A stretch of DNA of 64,000 nucleotides from Rhea pennata. Its lineage: Eukaryota; Chordata; Aves; Rheiformes; Rheidae. The notes beneath the pieces were generated by a model. It was not told the DNA's origin, did no database searches, and saw only the letters and a program-made list of their open reading frames with translations. Of the stretch, positions 49,665 through 63,266 are shown one piece after another; position 1 is the stretch's first letter; the number at the start of each line of letters is the position of its first letter. The DNA lies in NCBI RefSeq assembly GCF_028389875.1, contig NC_084702.1:55772053-55836052 (forward strand), given 5' to 3'. A program made the translations under genes and the position numbers.

Positions 49665-49844
49665 GAAAAAAAATAAATCTTTAGGGTCTCCCAGTCTGAA
49701 ATCTGTGCAAATTAAAACAGGAGCATAAAACTCTAAATAACACATACAGTATAAAATCCCAAATAGAAAATTCCAAACAGAATACAGCACAGTAGTCTAG
49801 AAATCTTGTCAACATCTACCAAGAGCTCTGGATTAATACGCCAG
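49598..49844 (+). repeat. Unidentified ~245-bp element, copy 2
   Basis: Same orientation as copy 1. Outside the variable T tract I count five single-base differences in about 210 aligned bases, all transitions. Homology begins and stops sharply at CAGGCC and CGCCAG. Confidence 0.85.
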
Positions 49845-50166
49845 CCACATTATTTGTAATCTGCTTGAAGCAGCTTATGCAGCTCTGATTTTCTATTAGA
49901 GATACTAATCGAAGCTGTTGATTTGAATGCAAATAAACAAACAAATATAATCAATCCTTTCTGTTCACCCAACACTAATTAACCACCATAATTTATGTTA
50001 ATTCACTTGAATAATACAGAATTATAAAATCTTTTGCTAAATGAAGGATCCAACTCTCCAATCCTGGCATAAAATGTAATTTCAGTGGAAATCAGCAACA
50101 ATTATTTTTGAAAGGTGTATATGATTGGGTTCAAATAGTTTCCTCTGGAACTAAACACTGAACAGT

Positions 50167-50250
50167 ATGTGTGTATTTTTTATATATTATATATATATAT
50201 ATAAAATATATATATATATATATATATATTTGTGTGTATGTGTATATATG
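50167..50250. repeat. (TA)n/(TG)n microsatellite
   Basis: Mostly TA repeats with TG at both ends, in FAM169A intron 1. Confidence 0.88.
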
Positions 50251-53200
50251 TACTTCACACATTTTATTTTACTTTAAAAAAATTCTTGTAAAATGTGAAT
50301 AAACCAAAATGTTTTTGAAACCAGAATACAATCTAAGTATAAAAAGTTCATTTTTAGGATTAACTATATTAAGAAGGTTCTAATTTGCAACGAAAAAAAA
50401 TGTTAACATGTGAGCAATTCTAGAAGCCTAAACTGCCACCAAAATGTACTAATACAAAACTAGATACTCTTAATACAGTATATAAATAACCACCCTGAAG
50501 AGTGTTTTTAATTAAATAGTGGTTAGAATTGCAAAATAGGAAATACATGATCTCCATTAACAGCCTTAAAAGTTTATAGTTTTAATTGAAAACAGGACTG
50601 AAATCTTATCAGTTGTCAAAACTGATGTAACAGAGGAGTATGAGCATTAACACACCTTCACTCTAAAACTCATCGTGGGTAGGTAAGATTCTTAAACGTA
50701 TGCCTAATTAAGCACTTATGTAACACCACTGATGTTTTGCTTAAGTGATTAAAATTAGTCTCCTGATTAGGTAGCCTACTTCATCGAAGACCAAGTTCTT
50801 AGGCAGACAAAACACTAACCTGCTATTTACACCTTCCTAACGTCTCACATCTTCATGAGATCATTTGGCTTCCTAAACAGTTTTTTCTGTATAGAAATCT
50901 GGGAAATCACTATGCACAACCGTTTCCTACAAAAGTGTGTAGGATCTACCAAATTATAATGCTGTGTTTGAAATCACTCAGAATACTCTCACTTGACAAA
51001 CATTTCTGAGAATGAGTTGTTCTTGGAGAAGTCTTTCACCTCTTTCACCTTTCAGCTTCTCAAATTCAAAGTTAATCCAAGCATGCATATAAGGAAATTC
51101 ATTTCAGTTGTGTTTGAAAACAATTAACACCTAGAAGACCGAAACATAGTCCTAAGTGCGATTTTACTCCTTAGATCCTCATCTCCTTGACATATTTCAG
51201 CTCTCGCTCTTCTTCTTAATCTCCCACTATCTCCTCTTCCTTCCACATGACGAGCATGCTTAGTGTCTTATAAAAAAAAAAGAAAAACAACCAAACACAA
51301 AAGAACCACCAAAAACACCCATCCACCCACAATGAGCCACCTCTCCTCTCTAGTTACTGTTCTTTCTCTCTCCTCTCATGCCCCAGCAGTTTTCAAGCTC
51401 TCCAGCTCCATGCTCAGCCCTCTCCAAGTTTACTCCTGACTTCACACCCCACAGAATCACCTCTTAAAGGTGATCGGATTAAAGATTCAACAGCTCAGCG
51501 CTTTTAACGCTCACCCAGCCGCCCTCCCCAGGCGGCATCTGGCCGCACTGCATTGCCCTCCTCGCCTTCCACAACTCTGTATCCCCACATGCTCCTCCTG
51601 CTTCTCCAGGCACCTCTTCAACAAATCTGTAAGAGAAGCCTCCTCCCTCCTGCCTCCTCTCTGAGTTTCTGCAGTTTTACTTGTCAGTCTCTATCAGAAG
51701 ACTATCTCCCACTCCTACTTGGTGCCCACGTTCCTTATCAGCTTATTCAGTTTTCAAACCTCCATGCTTTCTATCACGTTACTCCTCCATTTTGGGAGCA
51801 GCAGCCCATAAATATATTCAGTTATTTCAGACAGATAAGAACAACAAACTCTTCTCTTGACCATACTTACAAAAACCCACCACCTAATATTGTTAGACAT
51901 TCTCGTGGACTGTCAAACTGTACCATACCAGCCTAACACACTAGCGAGACTGATACTGCAGCAACCCTATGTATGCATTTCCATTTGTTTTTAAACTCTT
52001 GACAGTGCTGTCTTCCCCCTATCCCCACCACCCAGGTGGGCCTCTAGGCTGTGCAGATCAGGTTAGTCACTGCAGATGCCTGTTACCACAGTTTAATGAA
52101 TTACTGCTCATCAGCTAAACAACAGTAACTCTCTTTATGAGTGCTTCAAGAATATTCCAAATGCAAACTCAAATATGATGGTGACCATGGTTACTAACAG
52201 TGAGCAGCAGTTCATTACGCTTTGCAATCATACCCTCCATACTTAAGGAGTTACTAGAACAAGCTACAACTATGCCACATAAAGCCTGTGGATGTTCCAG
52301 AGCTGCAGGAAATTCAAGTACTATAGTACTTCAGATCTTGAAGTAAAAAATTATCTACTGGCTATTAAGTCAATGGTAGCCACAGACTACCAACAGAAAA
52401 AAAAAAAGCAAAAGCCTAATTTTCATGTGTGATTTGGATGAAAATGTAGAAATTGGATAGAAACTAACACTGGATCTTTCCAGTGCTAGGAGTAAGTCAC
52501 ACGAAGCAAAGCAGGGAATGTAGTTAGACAAGACAGCAACACCAGATCTCTACCAACCCCAGAATTTTCTTGCAGACCACACGCACACAGAATTGAGAAG
52601 TTCTAGAGTCTGACTATACGGCCCTCTGGCCCATCTACCATACCTTGGGAACAGAATCTTGAAGCCAGCATTTCAGTAAGTATAACACTTTTAGAACAGT
52701 AAGAATTTTAGCCTGACTTTAAATCATGAGTTGCATTTTTTTCAGAAAGCATCTAGGCAGATATCTCTAATCATTATCACAACTACCTTCAAAAGATGGC
52801 AGGTGGTTAGAAATAGTGTTGAGTAAGAGAGAATTTTGAGTTTTAGCTGATACTGTTACCTCAGTTAATGTTCCACACTGGTGAATTCTTTCAGCTGCAC
52901 ACACCTGAAAGCTTGACAACGTAAAACAGAATGATGAACCTCTTCGGCAGGACAGTTAGCAAGCAGACTTATCAAAACGCATAGGATCAAAGAACACCAG
53001 AGGAGTTAGTGACACAGATAACTAGAAAGACAAGAGAAAGACTGCAACTTTCCAAGATAAGGAAAAGATAGGATGAAAGTCAGATGAGGAGAATACTACA
53101 GACATTTAAGTATAATGTTCAAAGCGCTAATTAGGACTTTCAGACACCATACTTGGGCTAGGGACATGATGAGATCATTACTAAGTGTCAACATGAGCCC

Positions 53201-56200
53201 AGTCACTTTGTGAAGAGTATTTCAAGTTACCATCCCAGTTGATACCATTATAGCAAATACAACAGTGAGCATAAACCCGTGCAGAACAGCACTAAGGCAC
53301 TCTAACCTTTACAAAGGCCATGCAGACAGATTATCCCAACCCCCCATTTGCAAGTATGTTTCTTCTTTCATCATCCCATCTCCATAAGGATGGAAAGAGA
53401 GGCAAGCATGCTCTAAAACAAGAAATAAACTTCATCATTTGAAAAAAAATGAGTATTACAGAAGAACAAATTCAAACCTAACATCAATATGACTCAGAAG
53501 GTAGCAAAGAGTCAGGCATCTTACAGGCTACTCAGGCTAGAAGAAAATGTAATTATCAAGGTCTGGAATTTCTTGTTTATGTGGAAGTCCTGTTCTCAGA
53601 ACAAAGGAAGAATCAAACATCAAAAGAATATTTCACTGCTCAAAGCCCTCAGGAATCTGTTCAGACATCAACTGACTCGTATCCCTGTTTTCTAAGCTTT
53701 TCAAGGGGGCTGCACAAATGAGCTCAGGGCATGCTGTCTTACCCAAACTGAATCATCCCTCCTCATCATCCATACCTATTGCTATCAGAACCAGTACCTA
53801 GCAAACTCCTTGCCAGATAGTTCCCATTCCTGAGCAGCTCTCTTTGCCTTCACTTTCAGCAGTCTCACAGTAGCAGCTGGGAGATTGCCAGTACTCTCAC
53901 CTACCTCCAAAATAGTTTCCCCCACCCCTCAACTGCCTGAAATGAAATAGCAATGATTATACCCAATCTATCACAGCACTGACATGCGCTCACTAGCTGT
54001 CAGTGAACGTGTTAGCACAGGACAGAAGCTCAGCATCAAGAATGTCACTAATAGTGGAAAGGAATTCACACACAGCCTCCTCCCTGGCATCATCCTGTCC
54101 TCGTCTGCACCACCAACCATCCTGACACCCTTCCAGGAATTTACACGCTTCTGTGAATACACTGCATTTCCCCTGCCTCTCTCACACATATTTGTACACT
54201 ACAGGCTTCCAAGTTATACCTCTTAGCATCTACGTTAACCTGTTCTGGATGGACTTGACTTTTAGAACAGCTTAAGAACTGATTTTCTCTAGAAATGCAG
54301 ATGTCCCTTGCATAGTAGGGACGTGTTTAGAGCAACGACAAGCAACTTCTCATCCCAGCAGCTTCAGAGGAAAGGCTGACAGCTCAAACTTTCAATGCTC
54401 TAGTACCAAAAGAAACAGAATACCTCAACATTTTAAAATCCTTTAGGTTGTCAGTGCTGCACAATAACATTTATGTTACTATTAACATCTCCAACTATGT
54501 TATTATTATCAATTCATAAATCACTCAAATTCCTCCAAATATTAAATTTTGCAGTTTAATTGCTACAAAAGCTTTGAGAAGTGCTATTCAAGCTAGAAAG
54601 CCTTTATCCTCTAAACTGCTTTGCTACCTTCAAAAATTTACAGACCAGAAAAAAAGGCTGGTTTTCTAGCAACACATTTGCTAATCTAAACACACTTTAC
54701 ACTTGACAACTGACGTATGAAAATTATAAAATTAATTATGGTTAGTGCAGCCCTCCTTGCCATTTGAAGCTCATGGAGAGACATATTCATGCTTGGCAAA
54801 GGCTGCTACGGTGGTAGGCTCATAATCACTACTATGTTAGAACTTCTGAATAAGGTGTATTCTAGTACTGCCTCAGGGGCTACTGAACTGATGGAGACTA
54901 CACCTTTAATGGTTATTCTTTTCCTTCAGTGATTCCACAGAAGGAAGGAAACTTACTTAGCCATGCATACTCTACATGTTTTAATTCAACCTAGAAGAGA
55001 GTAACACTGCATTCTGTTCATCCTGCCCCATAAACAACCTGTAACCAAAAAGAGAGAAGAAAGATTGCTATCATGAACTTGTAGGTCCCTTGCTCAGTAA
55101 TAAAACAGTTATTTTACTACAAAAACAGCATGAAGAGAGGAACATACCATAATATTGGGAAACAAATCAGAAATCTAAAATTCTGTTTTGAATAGCTGTA
55201 CAACATTCAGTTCAGTACACCATTTAGCTAAATTCATCCTGCTAGATTTGCAACTCAAGGGATCATTTAAAACATAGATAGGTAGGTAATATCCTTTAGA
55301 ACACTGGTAGATTTTTCCAGTTAACTTAGAAAACACAAAGAAAAGAATGTTAGGACTAATAGTTCTCACTAAGTTGTAATAAAGATTTTAGGGAAGATTT
55401 GAAAGCTTGTCACATCTTTTATGAAGGATTCTTAAATATTTTAGGGAGATTTTTCAAAGCTTCTTTGAAATCCCAGACTCACTGGAGAACACCAACTAAA
55501 ATAAAAATATATGTTGTCATAGTACATTGTTAAAAAAAAAAAAAAAGAAAAAAAAAAGAAACTGCAAGAATGCCAGGTAATAGCTATCAAGACATACCAC
55601 ATATGCCATTTCAGTCATGTTCTAAATAACACAAACATTAAAGTTAGCATAATTTAATTCCTACAAAAATTGCTGAAAACAGAAGTTTGGGAGGAGGGTT
55701 AGCTTTTATAAGAGTTTTTCCCTATTCCTATTGTATGAAGAAGTGTTATTATCAGTTTACAGAGTGAGTACACCAGGAATCACTCATTGATAGAAATTGT
55801 TCCAAAGAACTATGCATCTCTACCACAGCTGCCCCAAACTTTCTGCATTTCATAGACCAAAGGATGACTAATGCTTTCTGGAATGTATAACCGATAGGAT
55901 TTGATGACTAGGTTACAACTTTATGGGGCTGGGAGAAGGCATTTTTCTTTGAGAAAACGAGAAGCTAGTAACTTGAGTACAAAAATATTTAAGGAATAGC
56001 AATATGAAAATAAGCATAAATATACTTCACTTCAGCTCTAATAACACTGTTCATATTTTGAGGTTTATAAACGTAACTGGTAACACCTTTAAATTATTAC
56101 TGCTGCTTGATATTTATAGACAAGTTGGAAATATCAACAAACCAAACCTTATCAAATTAAAGGAACTAAGCAAATAGAGGGCTGTTCCACTCTGACAAGT

Positions 56201-57738
56201 TCCTCTCTAACACTATGGAATGCCATCTTCTCCTCTCAGTGATTTCTTATAAAAGATTTCCATATTTTACATTTAAAAACAAAAGCAAAAGCACTGTTAG
56301 ATGTCAGCCTGAACACTCAAGTGAGCTCCATCTTGCACTGACAAATACAGATTCTGCACTTTAACACCTGTGCAATTACAACTATTTAAACAAACCTACA
56401 CAGATAGGATGTTTGGATAAGTAAGGAGATTTAAGTTCACTGAGCTGTATCTTTGCAATACTAATAGTCATTAAAAAAATTTAATAAATTGAAGAGACCT
56501 TATCTGTATAAATATGCATAGAAGAGAAATTAAGAGTGTTTTATAAGTCATTTGTCAAAGTAGTGCCCCTTTGTAAAGGAGCTGGGTTATGAAACACTCC
56601 AAAAGGACTTGGTAAAGATACTGCGTCTTGATCATGCATTGTTGGAGAGAGCTCATCGGCCAGGTACAGCAGAATCCCGTTAAATTAGTCATACGCCAGA
56701 ACAGTAAAGAAAGGTGCTTCAAAATGTTTGCTTCCATACAGAGCAGATGCTAAGTAAGAACAGATTGGGAAGGGGGAAATGGAGAACAAACTGCAATGCA
56801 AGTCTGCTATATATGAGTCCCAAGAGGCTTTTCATTCATAAAACAGTTGATGCTGAAACTGAGATGATCACCGAACACTTGAACTTAAACGTTTATATTG
56901 TAAACCTCTTTCTGCCATTATGTTGTCCTCTATGAAATAGCTGCTAGAATGTTAGTAACCCCACTTGTAAGGTGAGAAGTTGCTAAACATTTAAATTAGT
57001 CAGAGTTCAATTAAACAACAAAAGTGCTCTTGTAGTTGAGGGAGCAACAAAGACGCAACACACTCGGTGCCTGTAGGAAGTCTGAAGGAGAAGAAAGACC
57101 ACGATCACTCTGATCTTTGGCGATCTTTTATACGGTGTTCAATGAAGCAGCACTGATTTCATTATGGTGATCACCCTGCCACAACACATATAGCACTAGA
57201 GAACTAGTGGGTTGTATACCCAACTATGACCAACAGTGTTGCCCATCATACCGAACAAATATCTGCACTTACCGAGCAAAACGGAGAAAGAGTTGTCCCC
57301 CCACCACCGTCTTCCCTCCATCACACAGATGCATACACAAACCAAGCATCAGCTGGACTGTGTCCCCATACTACCAGCTAGCTCACCCCCAAATTCTCAT
57401 TATTAACAATAAAAACACTGCATCATGGAACAGCCTATATTTAAAGCTAGTTTTTTAACCATTTCCCCCAAATGGGACATTCACAAGTGTATAAAAAGAG
57501 CTGGTTTTATTATACCTTATTTTTCACCAGTGCTAGTAAAACATTTGCTTGAGCGTTAGCTCCTAGAGTAACCCACTTTCTTGAGCTGGATTTAGCACTC
57601 TATAAGCAGGGCAGCAATGCTACGCCAACAAGGTATCTTAAGCAAGAAGTTTCCTCTTTGGTTTAAGGGGGAAGAATCAACCCCACCTCAAAGAAAAATT
57701 AAAACACACACACCTATTACATACTGGAAAACAGAACC

Positions 57739-57855
57739 GTGTGCGTGCACATGTGTGTGTATAGATATGTATGTAGGTGTGTGTGCACACGCGCCTAGAT
57801 GTGCACGTACACACATACGTGCACGCCCGTGTGTATGTACATACGTGCATGTAAA
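57739..57855. repeat. Alternating purine-pyrimidine GT/AC/GC tract
   Basis: A mixed run of TG, CA and CG steps with self-complementary blocks such as GTGCACGTAC and TACGTGCA, ending about 40 bp before the FAM169A CpG island. Confidence 0.85.
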
Positions 57856-57889
57856 TCACGACGCTACAACAGATGCCTTCCACAAAAGA

Positions 57890-58735
57890 TGGCTGGCTCT
57901 ACCAAACGCAGCGGGGCCGGGCCAGGAGGTGGCCGTTTCCCTGAAAACTCGCGCAAAACTTGGCACCGCGGCCCCGGCCCCCCGCGCCGCGCCGCGCCGC
58001 GCCGCACCGGGGGGAGGCGAGGCGAGGCCGCCCCGCCGCCGCCGCCCGCGCCCCGCCGCCCCCGGCGCCGCAGAGCGGCGGCCGCGGCGGGCCCGGCGCG
58101 GCCCCCTCGGCCTCCCCGGCGCGGCGGCGGGCACCTGGCGCACGGGCCTGCGGCGGCGGGCGGAGCCGGGGGCCGCGGGCAGGGCCGCGCCGCGCCGCCC
58201 CCACCTGCCCCGGCGGCAGCGGCCCCGCGGCCCCGGCCGCGCCGGGCTCCCCTGTGCCCGGGGCCGCGGCTCTGCCCACGGCCGCGCCTCACCTCAGCGG
58301 GCAGCGTCCCGCGGCGGCAGGAGGATGCGGCGGCGGCGCGGGGATGGGCGGGCGGGCGGATGAATGAAGGCGGCGGCGGCGGCGGGCGGGCTCGCTGGGG
58401 GCGTTCACGGCGCCGCCGGCCGGCGCCCCGCCCGCCCCTCGCCGCTGACGCACGCCCGGCGGCCCGCTGCTGCGCCCGCCATGATGGCGGCGGCGGCGGC
58501 GCGGGGCTCGGCCCGGCCCGGCCCGGGCGCCGGCACAAAGGGGCGCGGGGCGCTGCCGGCGGGATGGCCGGGCCGGGCCGGGCCGGGCCGCGCCGCGCCG
58601 CGCCGGGCCGCGCCGCCCCTCCCCGCCCCACCCGCCGCGGGCGCCGGCCGGGCACTGCGGGCCCGTGGCGAGCTGCGGGGCTCCGGGCGCTGCCGGCTGA
58701 TCCCGGAGTTCGGATCCGTCAGGAAATTCTGAAAT
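57890..58735. promoter_or_regulatory. FAM169A: CpG island at the FAM169A promoter
   Basis: Extremely CpG-rich DNA with CCGCCC/GGGCGG boxes and no TATA box, 15-16 kb upstream of the FAM169A start codon. A strong minus-strand donor CTGAG|GTGAGG places the end of a noncoding exon 1 at 58293. GCCATGATGGC at 58479-58489 carries the YY1-type core GCCAT on both strands. The long frames through the island on both strands are composition artefacts. Confidence 0.75.
58293..58480 (-). other. FAM169A: Predicted FAM169A noncoding exon 1 (5' border unknown)
   Basis: The donor CTGAG|GTGAGG at 58292 is the best in the island and faces the start-codon exon at 42513. The right border given is only a guess near the YY1-type motif. 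Confidence 0.4.
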
Positions 58736-59526
58736 ACCGCCCTGCTGTCCCCACTGCCTGTATTTTCCTTTCATGGCAAATGAGGAAAACGACCTAGAAA
58801 TCGGTTGCGAGTTCTTCGTTTTTTTGCTAACGCTTTGATGGAGGGACCAAGAAGGTTTGGTCCTTTTTCTGGAGAAAAATTTTTCATCCATCTTTCATCA
58901 TAGCTATATACTACATAGCGTAAAAGTGATAAGGAAACAGTAACAGTACATATTCTAATTTAATAAAATAATTTCCTTGTTAATTGCTTAGGATTTGAAT
59001 GTGCTATTAAAATCCTGGTCATGAAGTTTTTCAGGAAAAGTAAAAAGAAATGCAAAGACAGATACAATCCTCGGACAGAAAAATTCGGACAAAATTCCTC
59101 CAACAAATTACTGCCTTCACAGTTAACCTCCATTATTGCTTTGAAATAGATTTGCATTTTGTTTTGTTATTATTCCTGTTCCTATTATTATATTTGTTAT
59201 TTCGTTATTATTATAACTCATGTCATCTTTTATGTCTGGAAGAAACTCCATGCAAAATCACAAAGAAATATCCAGTTTCTCTTTAAATGAATTTGTGTTG
59301 TGAGGCTTACAGAAGTCCTGAAAAAAGATCACTGGAAATAGCTAGTACTTTTTCAGGTAATCATGTTATTTTCACTGTGAATTTCTGTATCTGCTTGTTC
59401 TCTCCTGTATCTTGCTTACCTTGAAAATATTTTAGAGCATTTTCAACCTTGCTGTTCACACTAATGAAGTTCAACATATGGAGTGGGGGATCTTAAAATT
59501 ACATTCTGTAAGACTGGGATGAAATT

Positions 59527-59597
59527 TTGCATATATATATATATATATATATGCAATAGATTATAAATACATGTATACACACACACACATATATATC
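59527..59597. repeat. (TA)n palindrome and (CA)n
   Basis: Positions 59527-59556 form a perfect 30-base palindrome (TTGC, eleven AT, GCAA), followed by a CA/TA stretch. Confidence 0.88.
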
Positions 59598-62500
59598 TAT
59601 TCACCCTCCAGTCAAAATGACCTTTATCTCTCCCTTAGGGTTTTGTTGCTATTATGTTTTACATAATACATGTTTATGTATTACTGCTTTTTACAGTAAA
59701 GGTCATACTCTATCACAGCTCTAATAGTGTATACGAAATGCAGGTACTCCCGCAACTAAATATTTTTATAAAACCATTGCACCAAAGAGGTGATGTAGAA
59801 GTGGAAGGTCTAGCATCTTACCATGTGTTTTAATATCTCTCTCAAGTCTGTTAGAGCAACTGATACTTTCCAAGAAATGTCAGATTGGAAACCACCTCAA
59901 CAGATTGTGTAGCCCATCCTTCACTGAGGTAATACCAAGTCTGGCAGACGTTTGTTGCAGGGCGATATTTTTTTATTATTATTATTATCATCTCCGGTGA
60001 AGGAAATTCCCACAAGCTGCCTAAATAACCTGGTTTAAAGGTGGGGGTTTTTTTTGTTTGTTTGTTTGTTTTTCAGTAAGGAAGGCAAAAGAAAGGTAGC
60101 AAGTTCCCACCATGTCATCTTACTGAATATTATATGCTCAGTGCCTTAATTAATGTACAAGCATGATATGTAGATACAAAACATGCATGAGTGTACATTC
60201 ACTACAGCTTTTGTGAATTCTGCTCTGAAACATATGTTCCAGTGGCATCTGATGTGCTTGAAATACATGCATTCGCAGATGTTACAGCTGGTGGTCCTTG
60301 GACTTATCACTGTAGAAAATCAAGAATTTTATAGCCAAAATACAAGCATTTACCTGTGAGAGACATGGGTTTGACAAGTCAGGGACTGGTAGCAGGGTTA
60401 TCCTTGGGAAAACTCCAGTTCCTGCAAGGCTGTTGAAGTGCACAGGTAGGCCAGACAGATTTGATAGTTGAGGTGGAGTTGATAGTTTATCACTATGATT
60501 CAGGAGAGCTTAATCCATCTGGAAAAAGGGACAAGACTGTTTATCTAACAAGAACAAGGCATCCTAAGATACAAATAACCAAATAATACATAAGATGTAA
60601 AATCACAGCCACTGAACATCTTGTATTTATTTCCTTCCACTCCTAGACACAGCAGTCTTCAAAGTGGAAAAGCAGGCATCCAAGAAAGAAACATGCATCT
60701 TGCAATTTCTTTTACTGACAACTTTTAGGAAATGTTAAAGAGCTGTCAGGTACATCCACCTTCCAGATTCCTCCTCTTTAACCTCTTCTGCTGGCCATTG
60801 AAGCACAGGCAAATGCAATCTTGGCATTATATGAGCGCCCTTACATGGCTCACTCCAGTAAATGTAATGTCATCTCATTATCTTTATTTATGCTGATGTT
60901 CACAGCAAAATGGCATTAGTAGCACTGAGAACTGCCAAGTGGGATTTTAGTTATGAAGTGCTCTACTAGAGCTTTACCATCACAGAGCAAGCCACCAGGG
61001 AACATGTCATATAGGCTGAAAAACAGCTCTAACAATGCTAAGACTGTGCCCGTAGCTTGCTTAAACGTGTAGATTCTTTACTGTTTTACCCTCCACATGT
61101 TTCAGTATTGGGACTGCCCGCAATCAGTAGTCTGGCCTCCACAGGATGCATATCCCTTACCCTGCATCTCCCTGTACAATGCTCTTACTATGCAGTTAAT
61201 TTGAAACCTTTGTCCTGAGGGCTCTGTCCTCTCACTGGCCCCATGACTTACTGCTCCTGCTGGCTCCAAGGCCTATGGCCCCTCACAGCCTCCCTAGTGT
61301 GAAATGAAATACCGCAGCAATCCCATCTGCTCCGTGCAGGAAAAAGTCAAGCAGGCGTTCACTCTTCGCAGTCGTTGAGAGTCAGAGAGGCTCTCTGCAG
61401 TGCACACATGGGAAAAAAGAAGGAAAAGACATAGCAGGAAAAGGTATGCAGTTAAATTGCACTGAAAAGTTTATACCACCTTTACAAGACATTACTTAGT
61501 GAAGAGCAGAAAGAGTTAAGGTGAGCAAGGTCAATTTATCTTATCTTAGCACACAGTGACAAGAACAAGTTAGTGCGAAGCAATTCATGGTGTGCTTTTA
61601 TAGTGTGTTAACTAATGTACAGTAGCTACTCTGAGAGTATAAGGTAATTCCAAGAGGGTTACCCTTTTCATTTGTTTAAAAGAAAACAAAGTTTTTTCTG
61701 CACTTTTCCTCTAACTTTTGCCAGAAATACACAAAACTCCCTTGTGCTTAAGAGAATTTCTCAATAAATACCAAAGCAGCTCCCTCCCACTGGCTTTCTT
61801 CAAATCCTTCCTTAAAACTTTTCTTTGCTGTGATAGCTACAAAAACTCGATGGCAGATACAGACCACTGATGGGCTTGGCCCACTCCTTATCTGACTGGT
61901 CAGTCACTGTCACTGTTAGCTCCTGCTTCTGTCAGCCCATGAGCCCTCCTGTTCCCTTTCTTACAATGAGATTGCTGCTTCTCTGGAACAGGAGCAATCC
62001 TCTGGTCACAGATAAGATTTCTCATCTTAACACCACAAAGGAGAAAATGGAAGCACATTTTAGTCTTTGTCCTAAAATAAAGGCACACATTAAGTTAATC
62101 CACACATTATGTTAATCCTGCGACCAAGATTTCATCCTATAGCTTCAAAGCATACAAAAGAAGCATATGTTGTTTGCATGTGACAGGAATTTCGCTTATA
62201 CTAAGTTTTTATAACCTGATTTATTCTCTTGTCTAAAAGAGTGATTTTTAACATATGGACATGTATCCCTGTAGGCTTGAGACAACTTTTAAAGGATTTT
62301 TGAGATAGAATTAAGAAGAGCAGCTTTGCAGTCATTAGCTTAATTTTACTACATAGGAGATTTGCAACTTGGAAAAGACTGAAAACAATTGCTCTAACAG
62401 TATATATAATGACAAAAACCTAAACAGAATACACTTAACACTTTCGTTCATCGACAGATATCTCTATGTATTTCTTACTACAAAGCAGGGATTCAGTAAC

Positions 62501-63245
62501 TGTTGTGAATAAGTCTTTGCATTTTACTTTTTCTTCTTCTTTTTTTTTTTTTTTTAATTGCTTGAAGACCAGACACCTATTGGACAGTCACATACTTAGA
62601 ATTAAATTCTTCTCTTCTACTTTTTTACTCCAAAATTCAGAGTAAACATTTCTTTTAAAATTCCTCTGCAGCTCTCCCTATGTACTTTGCGTGTATACGC
62701 TAATCCCTGTGTAGATGGAGAGGATGTGTCTGTACATTCCGGGCGTGCTGCGGCCGTACACTACGGTGGTGGTGGCAGCCCTCACTGCCGTATCGATGCC
62801 TGCACATCCCCGCTCACTCCACAGGAAGTAGGAGAGCAGCTGCGGTGCCAGCGTGTTCCTGCAGTGAAGGATTACAAATGTCAGGTCTTCATTTCTTTTA
62901 GTCACTCTTGAATTGTATTCTGTCTGAGGAAGAACAGAGAGGGTTTGTTGGGGAGACAGTAGGATGAACTTCTAAAGGTGTATCTGGAAACTCTGAAGAT
63001 GGAGTACTTTGATCACAACAGATAGGGGTGTAAGAGGGACAGAGAGGCTGCCTGACAATCTAGTTTAAATTTTTACATCTTTTTCTTCTCCACCTAATAG
63101 CAGGAAGCCCCTTCTGAGAAATGCAGACTGGGAGGACCCCTAGTCCTTCCCTTTGTACTGAAGGAGAACTGAGCACAGGCACAGCTCTGGCAGATACTCA
63201 TCTAACTTGCTCTTTTAAACCTCCAGTGAAGAATACACTAGCTTT

Positions 63246-63266
63246 ATATATATATGTATATATATA

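Larger units (their letters stand above)
42514..58292 (-). other. FAM169A: FAM169A intron 1 (about 15.8 kb)
   Basis: Between the predicted noncoding first exon and the start-codon exon I see no coding exon that extends the protein. It holds two copies of a ~245-bp element (44931-45173, 49598-49844), TA and CA microsatellites, and a pyrimidine-rich stretch at 51180-51730. All reading frames here are short and lack recognisable motifs. Confidence 0.6.

Noticed and set aside
57617-58891. Long open frames of 200-332 codons on both strands through the FAM169A island
   Set aside because: Same composition artefact as in the other island; no conserved motif, and parts are simple GCCGG repeats.
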